28,582 bases of DNA from Cruorifilaria tuberocauda (Eukaryota > Nematoda > Chromadorea > Rhabditida > Onchocercidae). Position numbers and translations under genes: made by a program. The stretch's first letter is position 1; every line of letters starts with the position of its first letter. The stretch spans positions 1 through 28,582 of the forward strand of contig JABVXU010000648.1 of the NCBI GenBank assembly GCA_013365365.1. The letters run 5' to 3'. This document shows, piece by piece, positions 1 through 9,144 of this stretch. The notes beneath the pieces were generated by a model that was given only the letters and a program-made list of their open reading frames with translations, made no database searches and was not told the DNA's origin.

Positions 1-845
1 ATAATCTAAATGTTTCAAAATGTCTATTTCAATTATCAATTTGAGTAAGCATAAAAAAGATAATTGAAATTTAAAGAATTTAAACGGAAGGAAAAAATCA
101 ATAAAATACTCAAAAAAAAATCAATGAAAAGGTGAAAATACAATATTCAATAGTTAAGTGATTTACTTTTGTATTCCAATGTAATTGATAAAACGAAAGG
201 AGTGATTTTTTTTATCAATTATCGATTTGATCGATTATCGATTTTATCGTTGTAATAGTGTGTGATGCTAATGATCAAAGGAGAGGGAAGTTTCTATTGG
301 ATTGATTCTCTTGAATCTCTTAAATTCTCATTAAATAAATTAATATGAAATTAAAATATGAAATTGAAATGAAATTAAAAATTAAAAAAAAATGAAAATT
401 AACAATTTTATTATCAATTTTTATTCAATCATAATTTTCTGTTTTTACAGAAAATAGAAATTTCTCGTTTCTATACTAAAATACATCTAAAAGTTCATGT
501 AATTCAATAATTTTAAAAATTAAATCAATATTTTACGATAATTAATCATTTAATTTATACAATAATGAATTTATACAATTATACAGTACAGATATATTTA
601 TTTTCCACCATTAATTAATAAAATAAAATAGTAATAAAATATTCAAAAAACATCTACGGTATTGATTAAAGTTTCTACAGTAATTTAAAGTTTAGATACG
701 ATGGTTTCGTAATTAATTAGTAAGCAATACAAATAACAAAACACTTTACAGTTTTTCCTCTTTCTCTCTTTACTGCTAAATTAAAAATTCAAAAATGTTT
801 AATAAGCGCAATTGATATAATTGAATGAATGAATGATTGATTAGC
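1..845. other. AT-rich non-coding stretch
   Basis: I see no gene here. The stretch holds A- and T-rich sequence with short local echoes: three ATCGAT words between 220 and 245, and an AAATTGAAATGAAATT-like run at about 345-400. TACAGTA-type words occur near 590 and 676. Nothing suggests a coding exon or a structured RNA. Confidence 0.6.
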
Positions 846-887
846 AGGGAAAAAGAGAAAGGGAGAGAGAGAGAGAGAGAGAGAAAT
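846..887 (+). repeat. GA microsatellite in a polypurine run
   Basis: This is a 42-base run of purines only, with uninterrupted GA dinucleotides at 863-884. Polypurine mirror-like tracts can form triplex DNA, and GA tracts bind GAGA-type factors in some animals; no such role is shown here. It is the first of four GA tracts on this strand; a fifth lies on the opposite strand. Confidence 0.9.
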
Positions 888-1373
888 TTTTTAATAATTT
901 TAATAATTTAATAAATTAATAATTTAAACTTTGACTTTTTTTATAAAATACGAAAAAGATTTTTTCATTTAATAGAAGGAAAAGAAAAATTGATAAAATC
1001 AGGTTATGGCAAAGGTCACAATACTGTAATTTGACATACTATATTGGGTTATGTAAACAAAAGCCTATCAAGACAATTTTTAAGAGTGCTATTTCAGCGG
1101 TTAGCATCTGTCGTAAGGTTATTCCATCATTACTTAAAGCATGTCAATGTCTCAAGTAGATGGAACAGAAGCGCTCCACAAAATGATACTTAAGGCATTT
1201 TAAGCATCATCTTAGCTAATTCATAGAATACGATGAATTTCGATTTGAAATTCATGTTTTCATTTTATTATTGATCTCTCATCAATCAATCAATCATACT
1301 TAAAAAACATTAATTAAACAAAATTTAATCAAACAAAAGCTAATAAATTATCTCATTTTTAATAAAACTTAAA
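888..1373. other. Non-coding stretch with a less repetitive island at 1000-1230
   Basis: The first 100 bases and the last 140 are AT-rich. From about 1000 to 1230 the sequence is less repetitive and richer in G+C. It contains one copy of the dispersed GGAACAGAAGCGC element (1159-1180). It also contains a possible splice acceptor (TTTCAG ending at 1097) and a donor-like GTAAGG at 1113. There is no long open frame on either strand. Confidence 0.4.
1159..1180 (-). repeat. Dispersed 21 bp element, copy 1
   Basis: The reverse complement of 1160-1180 matches 10527-10547 at 20 of 21 positions, with an exact 16 bp core AGCGCTTCTGTTCCAT. The two copies are 9.4 kb apart in opposite orientation. The core is G+C-richer than its surroundings, so a chance match is unlikely. 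Function is unknown; it could be a protein-binding site or a fragment of a dispersed repeat family. Confidence 0.6.
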
Positions 1374-1862
1374 GTGATAAACTATTCGCTTCTGATAAAA
1401 GATAAATTGATAAGCTATTTGTTTTTAACAAAATTTAACTTGATATTACTATTCGTTTCTGATAAAAGATAAGTTGATAAACTATTCGTTTTTCATGATA
1501 AAATTAGAAAGTCATGATAAAATTAAAATCACGACAAAAATTTTAAATCATGATAAAATTTAAATTGATAAACTATTCATTTTTGATAAAAGATAAATTT
1601 ACGTCAACTATTCGTTTTTCATGATAAAATTTAAAAGTCATGGTAAAATTAAAATCACGATAAAATTTTTAAATCATGATGGAGTTTAAATTGGTAAACT
1701 ATTCATTTTTGATAAAATACTGATAAACTGTTCGTTTTGATAAAATATAAGATAAATTATTTGTTTTTAACAAAATTTAACTTGATATACTATTCGTTTC
1801 TGATAAAAATAACTTGATAAATCATGATAAATCAAAAATTCGTTTTTGGCAAAATTTAATTT
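1374..1862. repeat. Degenerate tandem repeat, unit about 126 bp with nested subunits
   Basis: The phrase GATAAACTATTCGTTTYTGATAAA recurs about nine times in short and long forms, which can be split as GATAAACTATTCG plus TTTYTGATAAA. A longer unit beginning ACTATTCGTTTTTCATGATA at 1481 is repeated at 1607, a 126 bp period. A third element, TTTGTTTTTAACAAAATTTA, at about 1419 recurs near 1761. Copies are diverged and full of stop codons in all frames. Confidence 0.8.
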
Positions 1863-2872
1863 AGCAAACCAATTTCTACCTGAAAATTTGGAATATTTTA
1901 TTTTCCCTTCATATACGATATAAAAGTTTAGTTAAAATAGCACAAGTTTTAAAGGTAACAAACAAAAATCAAAAATATCAATGGAAAATTCATGAAATAC
2001 AAAAAAAAAAATTCAGTCAAAAATATAATTTTACTTTTGGAATTCTCGAAAATTTGATAGCATAAAGAATATTTGCGCACAATTTTCATTTTACATTTGA
2101 AAAAAAAAAAGCATGACTCCCGAGAGTTTGTTCAAATTGAAGCTTAATTGAAAGGTTGTTGAAAATGCTTGGTAGAGATTGAATAAAAAGCTTTAAACGA
2201 AAGGAAAAAAAAATGGGACTAAACGAGTTTGGCTTCTTTTTTTTTTTCGAATAAAGAATGTCATCATCAAAAGCTTTAAGCTTCAATCTTTTCATCCGTA
2301 CTTTGACCTCCCACTATTGTCGTTTCATACTTCGAGGAAAAAATTCCCTTCCGCCGAAAAATTCATCAAGAATGAATAATGGACGATCAATACTTTGAGG
2401 AAAAAAATTTCGCTTTTTTTGCTTTTCAAAAAAAGTCCTCATTTTATTTGGAATAACTTTTTTTTTTTAATTTTTTCTATTGTTTAAATAAGTTTGGAAC
2501 AAAAAGGATTGTTAATAGAGTGGCGCAAAATGTCAATTTGGCGCAAATGCTCTTTGTTTACTTCGAAGAAAATTGTGCCTTTCTTTTGAAATTATCCACT
2601 TTCTTAGTTTAAACTTAAATTTCTTTCTTTTGAAATTCGTTTTCTTCGTTTAAACCTAAAGACCATTATTTTAAAGTTTTATTACTTGGAACTTTTACTT
2701 AGTTATTTTTCAAATTCTATTTGAAAAATTTCCACTTTTAAAATACAAATTTCACTCAAATTGATTACACAAAATTTTTTGCTATTATATTTCTAAGTAT
2801 AAATTCTATTTTTAAAGTAATGCCAAGCTTAATTTAAAAATTTATCATGAAAGCTTCTTAGCTATTTCTATA
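1863..2872. other. AT-rich non-coding stretch with homopolymer runs
   Basis: No gene is visible. A-runs and T-runs of 8-11 bases occur near 2001, 2101, 2205, 2238 and 2461. The phrase ATACTTYGAGGAAAAAA appears near 2327 and 2390, 62-63 bp apart. Two E2F-like sites lie at 2521-2547 (separate entry). The 69-codon minus-strand frame over 2086-2295 is rich in Lys and Phe because it reads through A/T runs, and is judged spurious. Confidence 0.55.
2521..2547. promoter_or_regulatory. Paired E2F-like sites
   Basis: TGGCGCAAAATG at 2521 and TGGCGCAAATG at 2539 form a direct repeat spaced 18 bp. The second sits in TTTGGCGCAAA (2537-2547), which fits the E2F/DP consensus TTTSSCGC read from either strand. 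A further GCGCAAAT-type word lies near 2070. G+C-rich words paired this closely are unexpected in such AT-rich DNA. Regulatory function is inferred from the motif only. Confidence 0.25.
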
Positions 2873-3293
2873 ACTCTAATTTACCACTATAATACATTAT
2901 ACTGTATCGTTGTCATTATATCATTATTATCATTATATTAAATCATTATATTACCATTACCGTTATCATTATCATAATTTTACCACTGATTATCACTTAT
3001 ACGATAAAGTATTCCAAAATGTTTTTATAGCCTAATTTACCAGTATTATACATTATATTCTGTCTTTGTCATTATATCATTATTATCATTATCGTTATAA
3101 TTATCATTATATCATTATACTGATTATCACTTATACGATAAAGTATTCCAAAATGTTTTTATAGCCTAATTTACTAATATTATACATTATGTTCTGTCTT
3201 TGTCATTATATCATTATCATCATTATCGTTATAATTATCATTATATCATTATTACTGATTATCACTTAAACGATAAAGTATTCCAAAATGTTG
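2873..3293. repeat. Tandem repeat, three copies of about 134 bp
   Basis: The phrase GATAAAGTATTCCAAAATGTT occurs at 3003, 3137 and 3272, periods of 134 and 135 bp. Each copy opens with TCTAATTTAC or CCTAATTTAC (about 2874, 3031, 3165) and carries an inner stretch of degenerate CATTATATCATTATYATC sequence. Copies 2 and 3 are nearly identical; copy 1 is more diverged and longer. It reads as recent local duplication on top of a simple-sequence zone. Confidence 0.9.
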
Positions 3294-3445
3294 ATTACTT
3301 GATTGTTGCAAAAAAAAGAAATTAAAAAATAGAAATTGAAGAGATGGAAATGAAAATAGAGTAAGACCGAGAATAGCAGCTGGTTCTGATTTCCTGTTCA
3401 CTCATATCGTTTATTTATTATTCATATATTGAAGATGGACAAGTG
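3294..3445. other. Short non-coding spacer
   Basis: The spacer is purine-rich at first, then mixed sequence around 3361-3410 with slightly higher G+C. A 30-codon frame without an ATG is open on the plus strand over part of it. That length is well within chance expectation and no splice signals frame it. Confidence 0.4.
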
Positions 3446-3930
3446 AAAATGGAACTCATCTCACTGACCATTGGTCAGGAAATCTAATGAAGTAAATAAA
3501 TAAATGCATGAGTTAACTATGCTAGTGCTAGGAAAATAGCAATAATGGTTAATTAATTAATTAATTAAATATTAATTAATTGAAAATAATGTCTATCATT
3601 CCCTTAACCATTTCAAACTGACCATTGGTCAATGAAACCTGATGGAGTAAATAAATAAATGCAACGCATGAATATATGAGTTAACTATGCTAGTGCTAGG
3701 GAAATAGCAGATAACGGTTAATTAATTAGTGAAATATTAATATTAATTGAAAATAATATGTATCATTTGGTTAAATAGAATTTATCTCACTGACCACTGG
3801 TCAGGAAACCGAAATGGAGTAAATAGATAAATGCATGTATGAGCGAACTATTTCAGATTGTTTAGGAAAATGGCGATAACGATTAATAAATTAGTAAAAT
3901 ACTAATTTATTAAAAGTAATTGTTTATTAC
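3446..3930. repeat. Tandem repeat, three copies of 154-172 bp with a conserved palindrome
   Basis: Each copy carries a palindrome TGACCANTGGTCA (3465-3477, 3619-3631, 3791-3803), then GTAAATARATAAATGCA. A GAGTTAACTATGCTAGTGCTAGG-like stretch and a TTAATTAATT tract follow. Copies differ by small insertions and substitutions, most of all in the third, which has lost much of the CTAGTGCTAG part. The TTAATTAA tract expands to about 40 bp near 3549-3588 in the first copy. Confidence 0.9.
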
Positions 3931-4298
3931 TTGGTTGATCATTTCATAGAGATTATTGATAATTAGAAGAATTTATTTGAAATAAACAAATTCTAATTTA
4001 GTTTATTGTATCCATGCAAACTATGTTAATGTATATGAAAAAAAAAGAAGTTAGAACTGGATTAAAAATGTTAAGTAAGTGAGCGAATAGATAAATTATT
4101 ACTTTTAGAAATAATTTAAATTTCAATGAATTATTTCTATTTAATAAAGTATAAATAGTTAGTGAATTGAAGATGTAAGTAAGAATAAAGCAATCAGTGA
4201 TACTATCAATTTACAGCATTTCCATTCGATATTTGTCAATCAATGGAGAATAGAAATGGATGATGACATATTGATGTAAAATAAAGTTGAAGTAGTAG
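3931..4298. other. AT-rich non-coding stretch
   Basis: I see no gene, repeat array or RNA here. It is AT-rich sequence with frequent TAAATA and ATTAAT words. A somewhat less biased piece at 4195-4265 has no open frame of note. Confidence 0.5.
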
Positions 4299-4320
4299 CT
4301 TCTTCTTCTTCTTCTTCTTC
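4299..4320 (+). repeat. (CTT)7 microsatellite
   Basis: Seven uninterrupted CTT units plus one C. Read on the opposite strand this is GAA. It lies alone between two non-coding stretches. Confidence 0.95.
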
Positions 4321-4439
4321 ATCAAAATACGCAAGCAATACGAGTAAGGTAAGGATAATTCTAGGTGAATGATTAATTAATCAGGAATTAGTCAAATCTC
4401 AAAAGGGATAATCTATTATTCTAGTAAGCTATATTGTTA

Positions 4440-4690
4440 AATAGGAGTTGAAATTGAATAGAATAGATTAAGATAAAATAAGAATATGGAAAAAAATTGT
4501 GTAAAATTACTTGAGTATGAAAACTGGAATATGAAAATTGGAATAAACTAGGTTATAAACTATAAAATAAATTGGAATAGGATGAAAATCGAATTGAAGG
4601 TTATCATTTGGATGGAATCAAATTGAATATGGAAGAAAGCATATTGGAAATGGAATTAGAATGGAATTGAATTGACGGAAATGAAAAAGA
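4440..4690. repeat. Degenerate TGGAAT/AATTGAAT-rich zone
   Basis: Words such as TTGGAAT, ATGGAAT and AATTGAAT recur every 10-25 bases without a fixed period. It looks like a decayed short-unit array. No frame stays open for long. Confidence 0.55.
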
Positions 4691-4824
4691 AACTATATAA
4701 TAACAACTTTTCAATAAATGTGTTTGTAAATTATTGTTATTATAAGTTGAAGTTAGAATGTAGAGTTAGGATTGTAGTTAATATAATTTTATAAATTTAG
4801 TGTCAGTAATTTTAATTATGTAGC

Positions 4825-5095
4825 ACGATACTGTAGTAGAGAAACTACAGTAACTGCAAATATATAGCATAATACTGTGAAATTGAGATTATAGCTGTAT
4901 GAGAGCTGTGTAATACTGTATAACCATATGATACTGTAGTGCTGCTGTTACTGTAATTACATTACTGTAAAAATTCTAGTACTGTAAAGTTATATACTGT
5001 AAAATTAGGATTATGGTTATTGTAATGCAGTTATATACTGTAACACTGTTTTACTATAGTTACTGTAATCGTATAACGTAATACTGTAAGATTCA
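4825..5095. repeat. TACTGTAA-rich degenerate array
   Basis: The words TACTGTA or TACAGTA occur more than a dozen times, spaced roughly 15-30 bp. They include a hairpin at 4829-4852 with 9 bp arms TACTGTAGT and ACTACAGTA around a 6-base loop. The same core word seeds two other arrays at 20600-20700 and 21564-21808. Spacing is irregular, unlike a clean satellite. Confidence 0.75.
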
Positions 5096-5866
5096 AACTG
5101 AAAATTATATTAAAAAAGTGCTGAAAAATGACTTTTGCTAAAAGCTATTAATTATTTCTATAGATGGATTTAAGCCACACACTTTCCAGTAATTCTATTT
5201 TTTATATATTTATCTTATTCTAAACTTTTTTTTATAGAAATTTAAACTTACCACTAAGCTTATTTCCAATTTAAAGGCTGAGACTGCCACAATAAATACG
5301 AGAAACTAATTAAGTTGGCAGTGCTAAAGTAAATTCAATTGTAAAATTTACTGTTTGAATTTAGAGTAAAGTCATCTTTACACGTTTTAATTTTTACCAA
5401 AAAATAAACAGGATTTGATGATTTCAAAAGATTAATTCAATTGTTATGGTACTACCACTCGTATTATCCTTTTTTCCGTTTCCTTTAAATTTTAAATTTT
5501 ATAAAAATTTTAAAAAGTGCTAATTCATTCGTCAAATTCACTGTAATCATACAATTTTAAAGTTTAAATGCACTGATTAACTAAATGAGCATTAATTAAT
5601 AAAATGGTAAATTGTGCTAATTTTTCCTTTTAGAATGGATTTAATTTCCTCAGCACCATTCTTCGTTGATAATTTTTTCTTTCCTTAGCAATGATTGATT
5701 GAATTTTTTAATTTTACCTATGGAAAAATTCAATCAATAAAATTTTTTTCTTACAAGTTATAGCTTAAAAATAAAATTTTGAAATTCATAAAATTGGATA
5801 GAATAAAACATTAAAATGTTATTTCTCATGAAAAAAGAGTATTAAAGAAATTAAACAGAAAGCAAA
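5096..5866. other. AT-rich non-coding stretch with one perfect hairpin
   Basis: There is no gene. The only structured element is an inverted repeat with 15 bp arms, ATTGATTGAATTTTT at 5694-5708 and its exact complement at 5724-5738, with a 15-base loop. The stem is AT-rich and too short for a typical animal microRNA precursor. Confidence 0.55.
5694..5738. repeat. Perfect inverted repeat, 15 bp arms
   Basis: The arms are exact complements separated by 15 bases. Such hairpins can be cruciform-prone or chance products of local template switching. There is no terminator-like U tract in the bacterial sense and no sign of a longer imperfect stem. Confidence 0.8.
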
Positions 5867-5938
5867 ATGAGCATTCCTGCAAACTGCTGTTTTCTGGGAA
5901 ATCGCGGGATCTTGATAGATGATCCTCCTCTTGAATAG
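5867..5938 (+). other. Exon-like short open frame, 23 codons
   Basis: An ATG with A at -3 opens a frame reading MSIPANCCFLGNRG and ending DDPPLE before TAG. G+C is near half, far above the surroundings, and the amino-acid mix is ordinary rather than Lys/Asn/Ile-biased. The opposite strand is also open for about 28 codons. No splice sites clearly bound it. Length alone is within chance, so it is either a small ORF, part of an exon, or noise. Confidence 0.12.
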
Positions 5939-6093
5939 TATCATCGCATGATTTAATCATTTTATTAATTTTTTACTAATAATGATAAGTGGGAAGATTT
6001 TTCGCCAAAACAGAAAACAACATGAAATAATCCTAATCCAGTTATAAGAGAAGAGAGGTCATCAAATGTGTTTAATAGAAGTTCAAAGGTCAT

Positions 6094-6162
6094 ATGGCGT
6101 TTTCTATTTCGGAAAGAGAGGATGTTTTGATGGAATCATATATAAGCTGCTGTGAGAAATAA
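6094..6162 (+). other. Exon-like short open frame, 22 codons
   Basis: An ATG with G at +4 begins MAFSISEREDVLMESY and the frame ends at TAA. It lies in the same less AT-biased island as the frame at 5867-5938. I recognise no domain. A 66-codon minus-strand frame (6104-6304) overlaps it and is hydrophobic and Phe/Ile-rich. Neither is convincing, and both could be chance. Confidence 0.1.
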
Positions 6163-6423
6163 TGTTTCTTGTCAATATTGTAAGATATAATCTTTTCCTG
6201 ATAAAGCTCATGGAAAGCATTGAACCATAAAAATCCAGCAAAAAAAAAAATGCCAACCGATAGAGGCTAAAGGTTAAAGGGTAGATGAAAAATATGATAC
6301 TCATCTAATTATCATAAAAACAGAAGCCCAATTATAGTTCATAAGGTCAACCATAATTGTCCATAAAAATGCTAACAAGGATTATCTCAAAAATCATTCT
6401 TATTATTTATTTGCATATTGGAA
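6163..6423. other. Non-coding spacer
   Basis: This is mixed AT-rich sequence with a 10-base A run near 6241. No repeat period or reliable frame is seen on the plus strand. Confidence 0.4.
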
Positions 6424-6690
6424 AAGATATCGGACTTAATATTCAATATCGAATTTGATATTCAATATCGCATTTGATATTAGTATAGCATTTTTGGGAA
6501 TGGATATCGAACTTAATATTCAATATCGAATTTGATATTCAATATCGCATTTGATATTAATGTAGCATTTTTAAGAATGCATACCAAATTTAATATTCCA
6601 TATTGTATTTTAGGAATGAATATCGAATTTAATATTCAATATCGAATTTGATATTCAATATCGCATTTAATATCAATATAGTATTTTTAA
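6424..6690. repeat. Tandem repeat, 77 bp unit built from 20 bp subunits
   Basis: Units begin with ATATCGRACTTAATATTC near 6427, 6504, 6581 and 6620. The third unit is cut to 39 bp by an internal deletion. Inside each unit a subunit of about 20 bp, GATATTCAATATCGMATTT, is repeated. The array is rich in self-complementary words such as AATATT and GATATC. It carries no open frame. Confidence 0.9.
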
Positions 6691-6997
6691 GTATAAGTTA
6701 TTTTCAGGTCGTCACGTAAATGTGAATTATTTTAAGTAGTACAAAAATTTTTTTGAAATAATCACATGCTAAGCTCTGTTAAATGACAAATATGTGTACA
6801 ATTTTTCTATCTTTATTGCCTATCTATCTCAGAATTCCCGGTATATCTTGATAAGGATTATTTTATTTGCAATTATGACAGAAATTAAAATGTTATCCTT
6901 GAGAAGCGATAATGCAATGAAAACAACGATCTTCTTTCTGGTAATCAAAAAAAATACCTTTAATTTATCAATTTTATATTTCAGCTAATTTTACAAA
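6691..6997. other. Non-coding stretch with a doubtful 64-codon frame
   Basis: A plus-strand frame (6794-6988) starts at ATG and is Ile/Phe-rich but less monotonous than most here. It has no recognisable domain, signal peptide pattern or codon signal, and stops right at the start of the next tandem repeat. I judge it spurious. Otherwise the stretch is AT-rich with no repeats. Confidence 0.35.
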
Positions 6998-7243
6998 TCA
7001 AAATTGATTGTGAAAGATTAAATTGATAAGATAGCGATTAATTAATTCATTAAATGATAGCTTAACAGCCAATGATAATGTGATATGATAAGAATCATTT
7101 GATGTTCATATGTTTGCATATCAAAATTGATTGTGAAAGATTAAAATGATAAGATAGCGATTGATTCATTCATCAAATGATAACCTAATAGCTAATGATA
7201 ATGTGATATGATAAGGATCATTTGATGTCTATCCTTTGCTATC
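6998..7243. repeat. Direct tandem duplication, two copies of 123 bp
   Basis: TCAAAATTGATTGTGAAAGA occurs at 6998 and 7121 and the following 123 bases align with few changes. Each copy carries TGATAAGATAGCGATT and ATGATAATGTGATATGATAA. The high identity suggests a recent duplication. Confidence 0.9.
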
Positions 7244-8219
7244 GTTGATTGATTTAAGTCTGATTTATCCTCTTTGATAATGATTTTATACTAATTAGCA
7301 TTTGTCACTAATTAGAAAATCTTTACTAATTTAATTTAATAAATGAAAGAGTATACACTGATGATTGGAGAAATTCATAATAATTTTGATAATTATGATA
7401 ATCGTCATCAAAGAGGATAATAATGATAATCATCATAAAATAACGATAATCATCATCAAAGAGGAGAAACAGTAATCAATGATAGTAATATTTGAAAGTA
7501 CTACGATAGCAATTGTAATGAAGAAAACAGTTAAAAAATAATTATCATTTGAAAAATTGGGAAAGAATTACGATATTATATATCAATCGATACTTTATCA
7601 AAGTAAATATCATTTCTCATATTCTCAAAGTAAAAGTAAAAAGTAAGTGCTCTAAGTAAGCTTTAAGTAAGCTTTAATTCGACTCTTTTACAACTCAAAT
7701 TTTTAATTTAAATTTCAGAATTTCATAATGGATCAAGTACAATGAAGAAAGATAACATGCATAAATTATCTGATAAGATATGATATATGATATGAAGTAA
7801 AAAGGATAGTATGAAGACTAATTAACAGATTCTTTTTTGTTTCAAAAATATTTTAAACCACTTCTTCTAGAATAATTTCTACTTTTAATAGAGTTATAAA
7901 AAGTTAAAGTAACTGCTAAAAGTTAGGAAAAAATAAAAGTGATAAAAAATAATGAAAATAATTTCTAAATTTGATAAGTTATCAGAAAAAGAGGGGAAAA
8001 TATTTTTTTTTAAAAATTTAAAATACCTAATGAAATACTTTATATAACTTTTTTTAAAAAAAAAAAGGGAATACTTATCACATTACTTATCATAATCACT
8101 TATCAGCAAAGTAATTCCTTTAACTTCAAAACTTTCAATAAGTTATCAGCCAAATAAATTTCAACCAATCTAATCATACAAAATATCAGCGAATGCCATC
8201 TTCATCTTTTATCGTTTTT
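7244..8219. other. AT-rich non-coding stretch with short local repeats
   Basis: There is no gene. At 7380-7470 ATAATCRTCATCAAAGAGG-like phrases recur three times. At 7653-7677 TAAGTAAGCTT is doubled. From 8070 to 8160 CTTATCA words cluster. T- and A-runs of 8-11 bases occur near 8005 and 8050. Confidence 0.5.
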
Positions 8220-8250
8220 TATAAAGGAAAAAAGAGTAAGAGAGAGAGAA

Positions 8251-8283
<33 letters not shown>

Positions 8284-8284
8284 A
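8220..8284 (+). repeat. Interrupted GA microsatellite preceded by a TATAAAG word
   Basis: The GA tract is interrupted by single A, G and T bases between 8239 and 8284. TATAAAG sits at 8220-8226, directly before it. A less AT-biased island follows, with an exon-like frame at 8355. The arrangement could be a core promoter plus GA element, but TATAAA is frequent in this DNA, so the promoter reading is weak. Confidence 0.7.
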
Positions 8285-8354
8285 ATGTTGAAGTGATAAT
8301 GAAAAGTGATTGTTCGTGATTGTCGTACAAGTCTGTAATTAATATTATCCGAAA

Positions 8355-8407
8355 ATGGAACGATACAAATCCGATCAGATGTTATTCCGTATACAACAGG
8401 TGGAAAG
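8355..8407 (+). other. Candidate first coding exon, 17 codons plus splice donor
   Basis: ATG in the favourable context GAAAATGG opens MERYKSDQMLFRIQQVE, followed by AAAG|GTAATC, a good fit to an animal 5' splice site; the exon would end at 8407 in phase 2. A second donor-like CAG|GTGGAA lies at 8399/8400. An in-frame TAA at 8340-8342 marks the upstream limit. The residues are ordinary in composition and the flanks are not. The protein is not recognised and no partner exon was found. A 46-residue minus-strand frame overlaps and is an alternative. Confidence 0.2.
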
Positions 8408-8631
8408 GTAATCATTAATTCACACAGGTAGAAAAAAAAATCTCATCAATAGGCATAAAGTTATTTTGTGAGAATTGGCAATTATTCCATTCTATCATTT
8501 GCACTTAACAATACTTTCCATCAAATCTTTCTACGTTTAAAAAGAAATTTCAAATTTCTCAAAAATTACAATCAGTAATCAAATGAAAAATTATTTTTAT
8601 TAATAGTGGTATTCCGCATGAATGAATTGAT
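8408..8631. other. Non-coding spacer
   Basis: AT-rich sequence with no repeat period or open frame of interest. If the exon at 8355-8407 is real, this would be the start of its intron. Confidence 0.35.
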
Positions 8632-8845
8632 TGATGGTGATGATGATAGTGGTAATATGATAATAGGATAATGATGATATGATAATGGTGATACGATGTC
8701 GATGATGATGATGATGATGATGATAACAACGATGATGACGATAAAAATGATGATGATAATGATGATAATAATGATGATGATGATAATGATGATGATGATG
8801 ATGATAATTGATGATAATGATGATGATTATAATAATAATAATGAA
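8632..8845 (+). repeat. GAT/AAT trinucleotide repeat zone
   Basis: Long runs of GAT with AAT, GGT and ATAC interruptions, purest at about 8698-8724 and 8764-8816, ending in AAT units. Trinucleotide repeats keep frames open by their nature. They should not be read as coding. Confidence 0.95.
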
Positions 8846-9144
8846 TTATAAAGATTTAATTATTTGCAAAAGGTTAAAAAGTAAGTAAATATTAAATAAA
8901 TAATGGTAAAAAAAGTGGAGAAGAAATATAAACAAAAGTTGTTAATCAATTTTTGGCTTTCCAAAATTGTTTATCATTATTAAAGTTGGAAAAATTGCAT
9001 TGAAATGGAAGATTAAAATTGCTAAGCTGATTAATTTGTTAAGAATGAATTTAATCGATCAATAATCGATTCACTTGTATATTTTATTGCTTTATCATTG
9101 TATTTTTAATTTTTTCAAGAATTTACTCCTTTTCTTTAAATTCT
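8846..9144. other. AT-rich spacer
   Basis: Nothing recognised. Two AATCGAT words lie close together at about 9054-9071. Confidence 0.45.

Noticed and set aside
2086..2295. 69-codon minus-strand frame
   Set aside because: Lys and Phe runs come from poly-A/T tracts; no motif and no splice context.
6104..6304. 66-codon minus-strand hydrophobic frame
   Set aside because: Phe/Leu/Ile richness follows from base composition; no clear membrane-protein layout, and it overlaps a plus-strand candidate of equal weakness.
8239..8415. 68-codon minus-strand frame
   Set aside because: Its first 46 residues look ordinary, but the rest is Ser/Leu from the GA tract; the plus-strand exon reading has better splice support.
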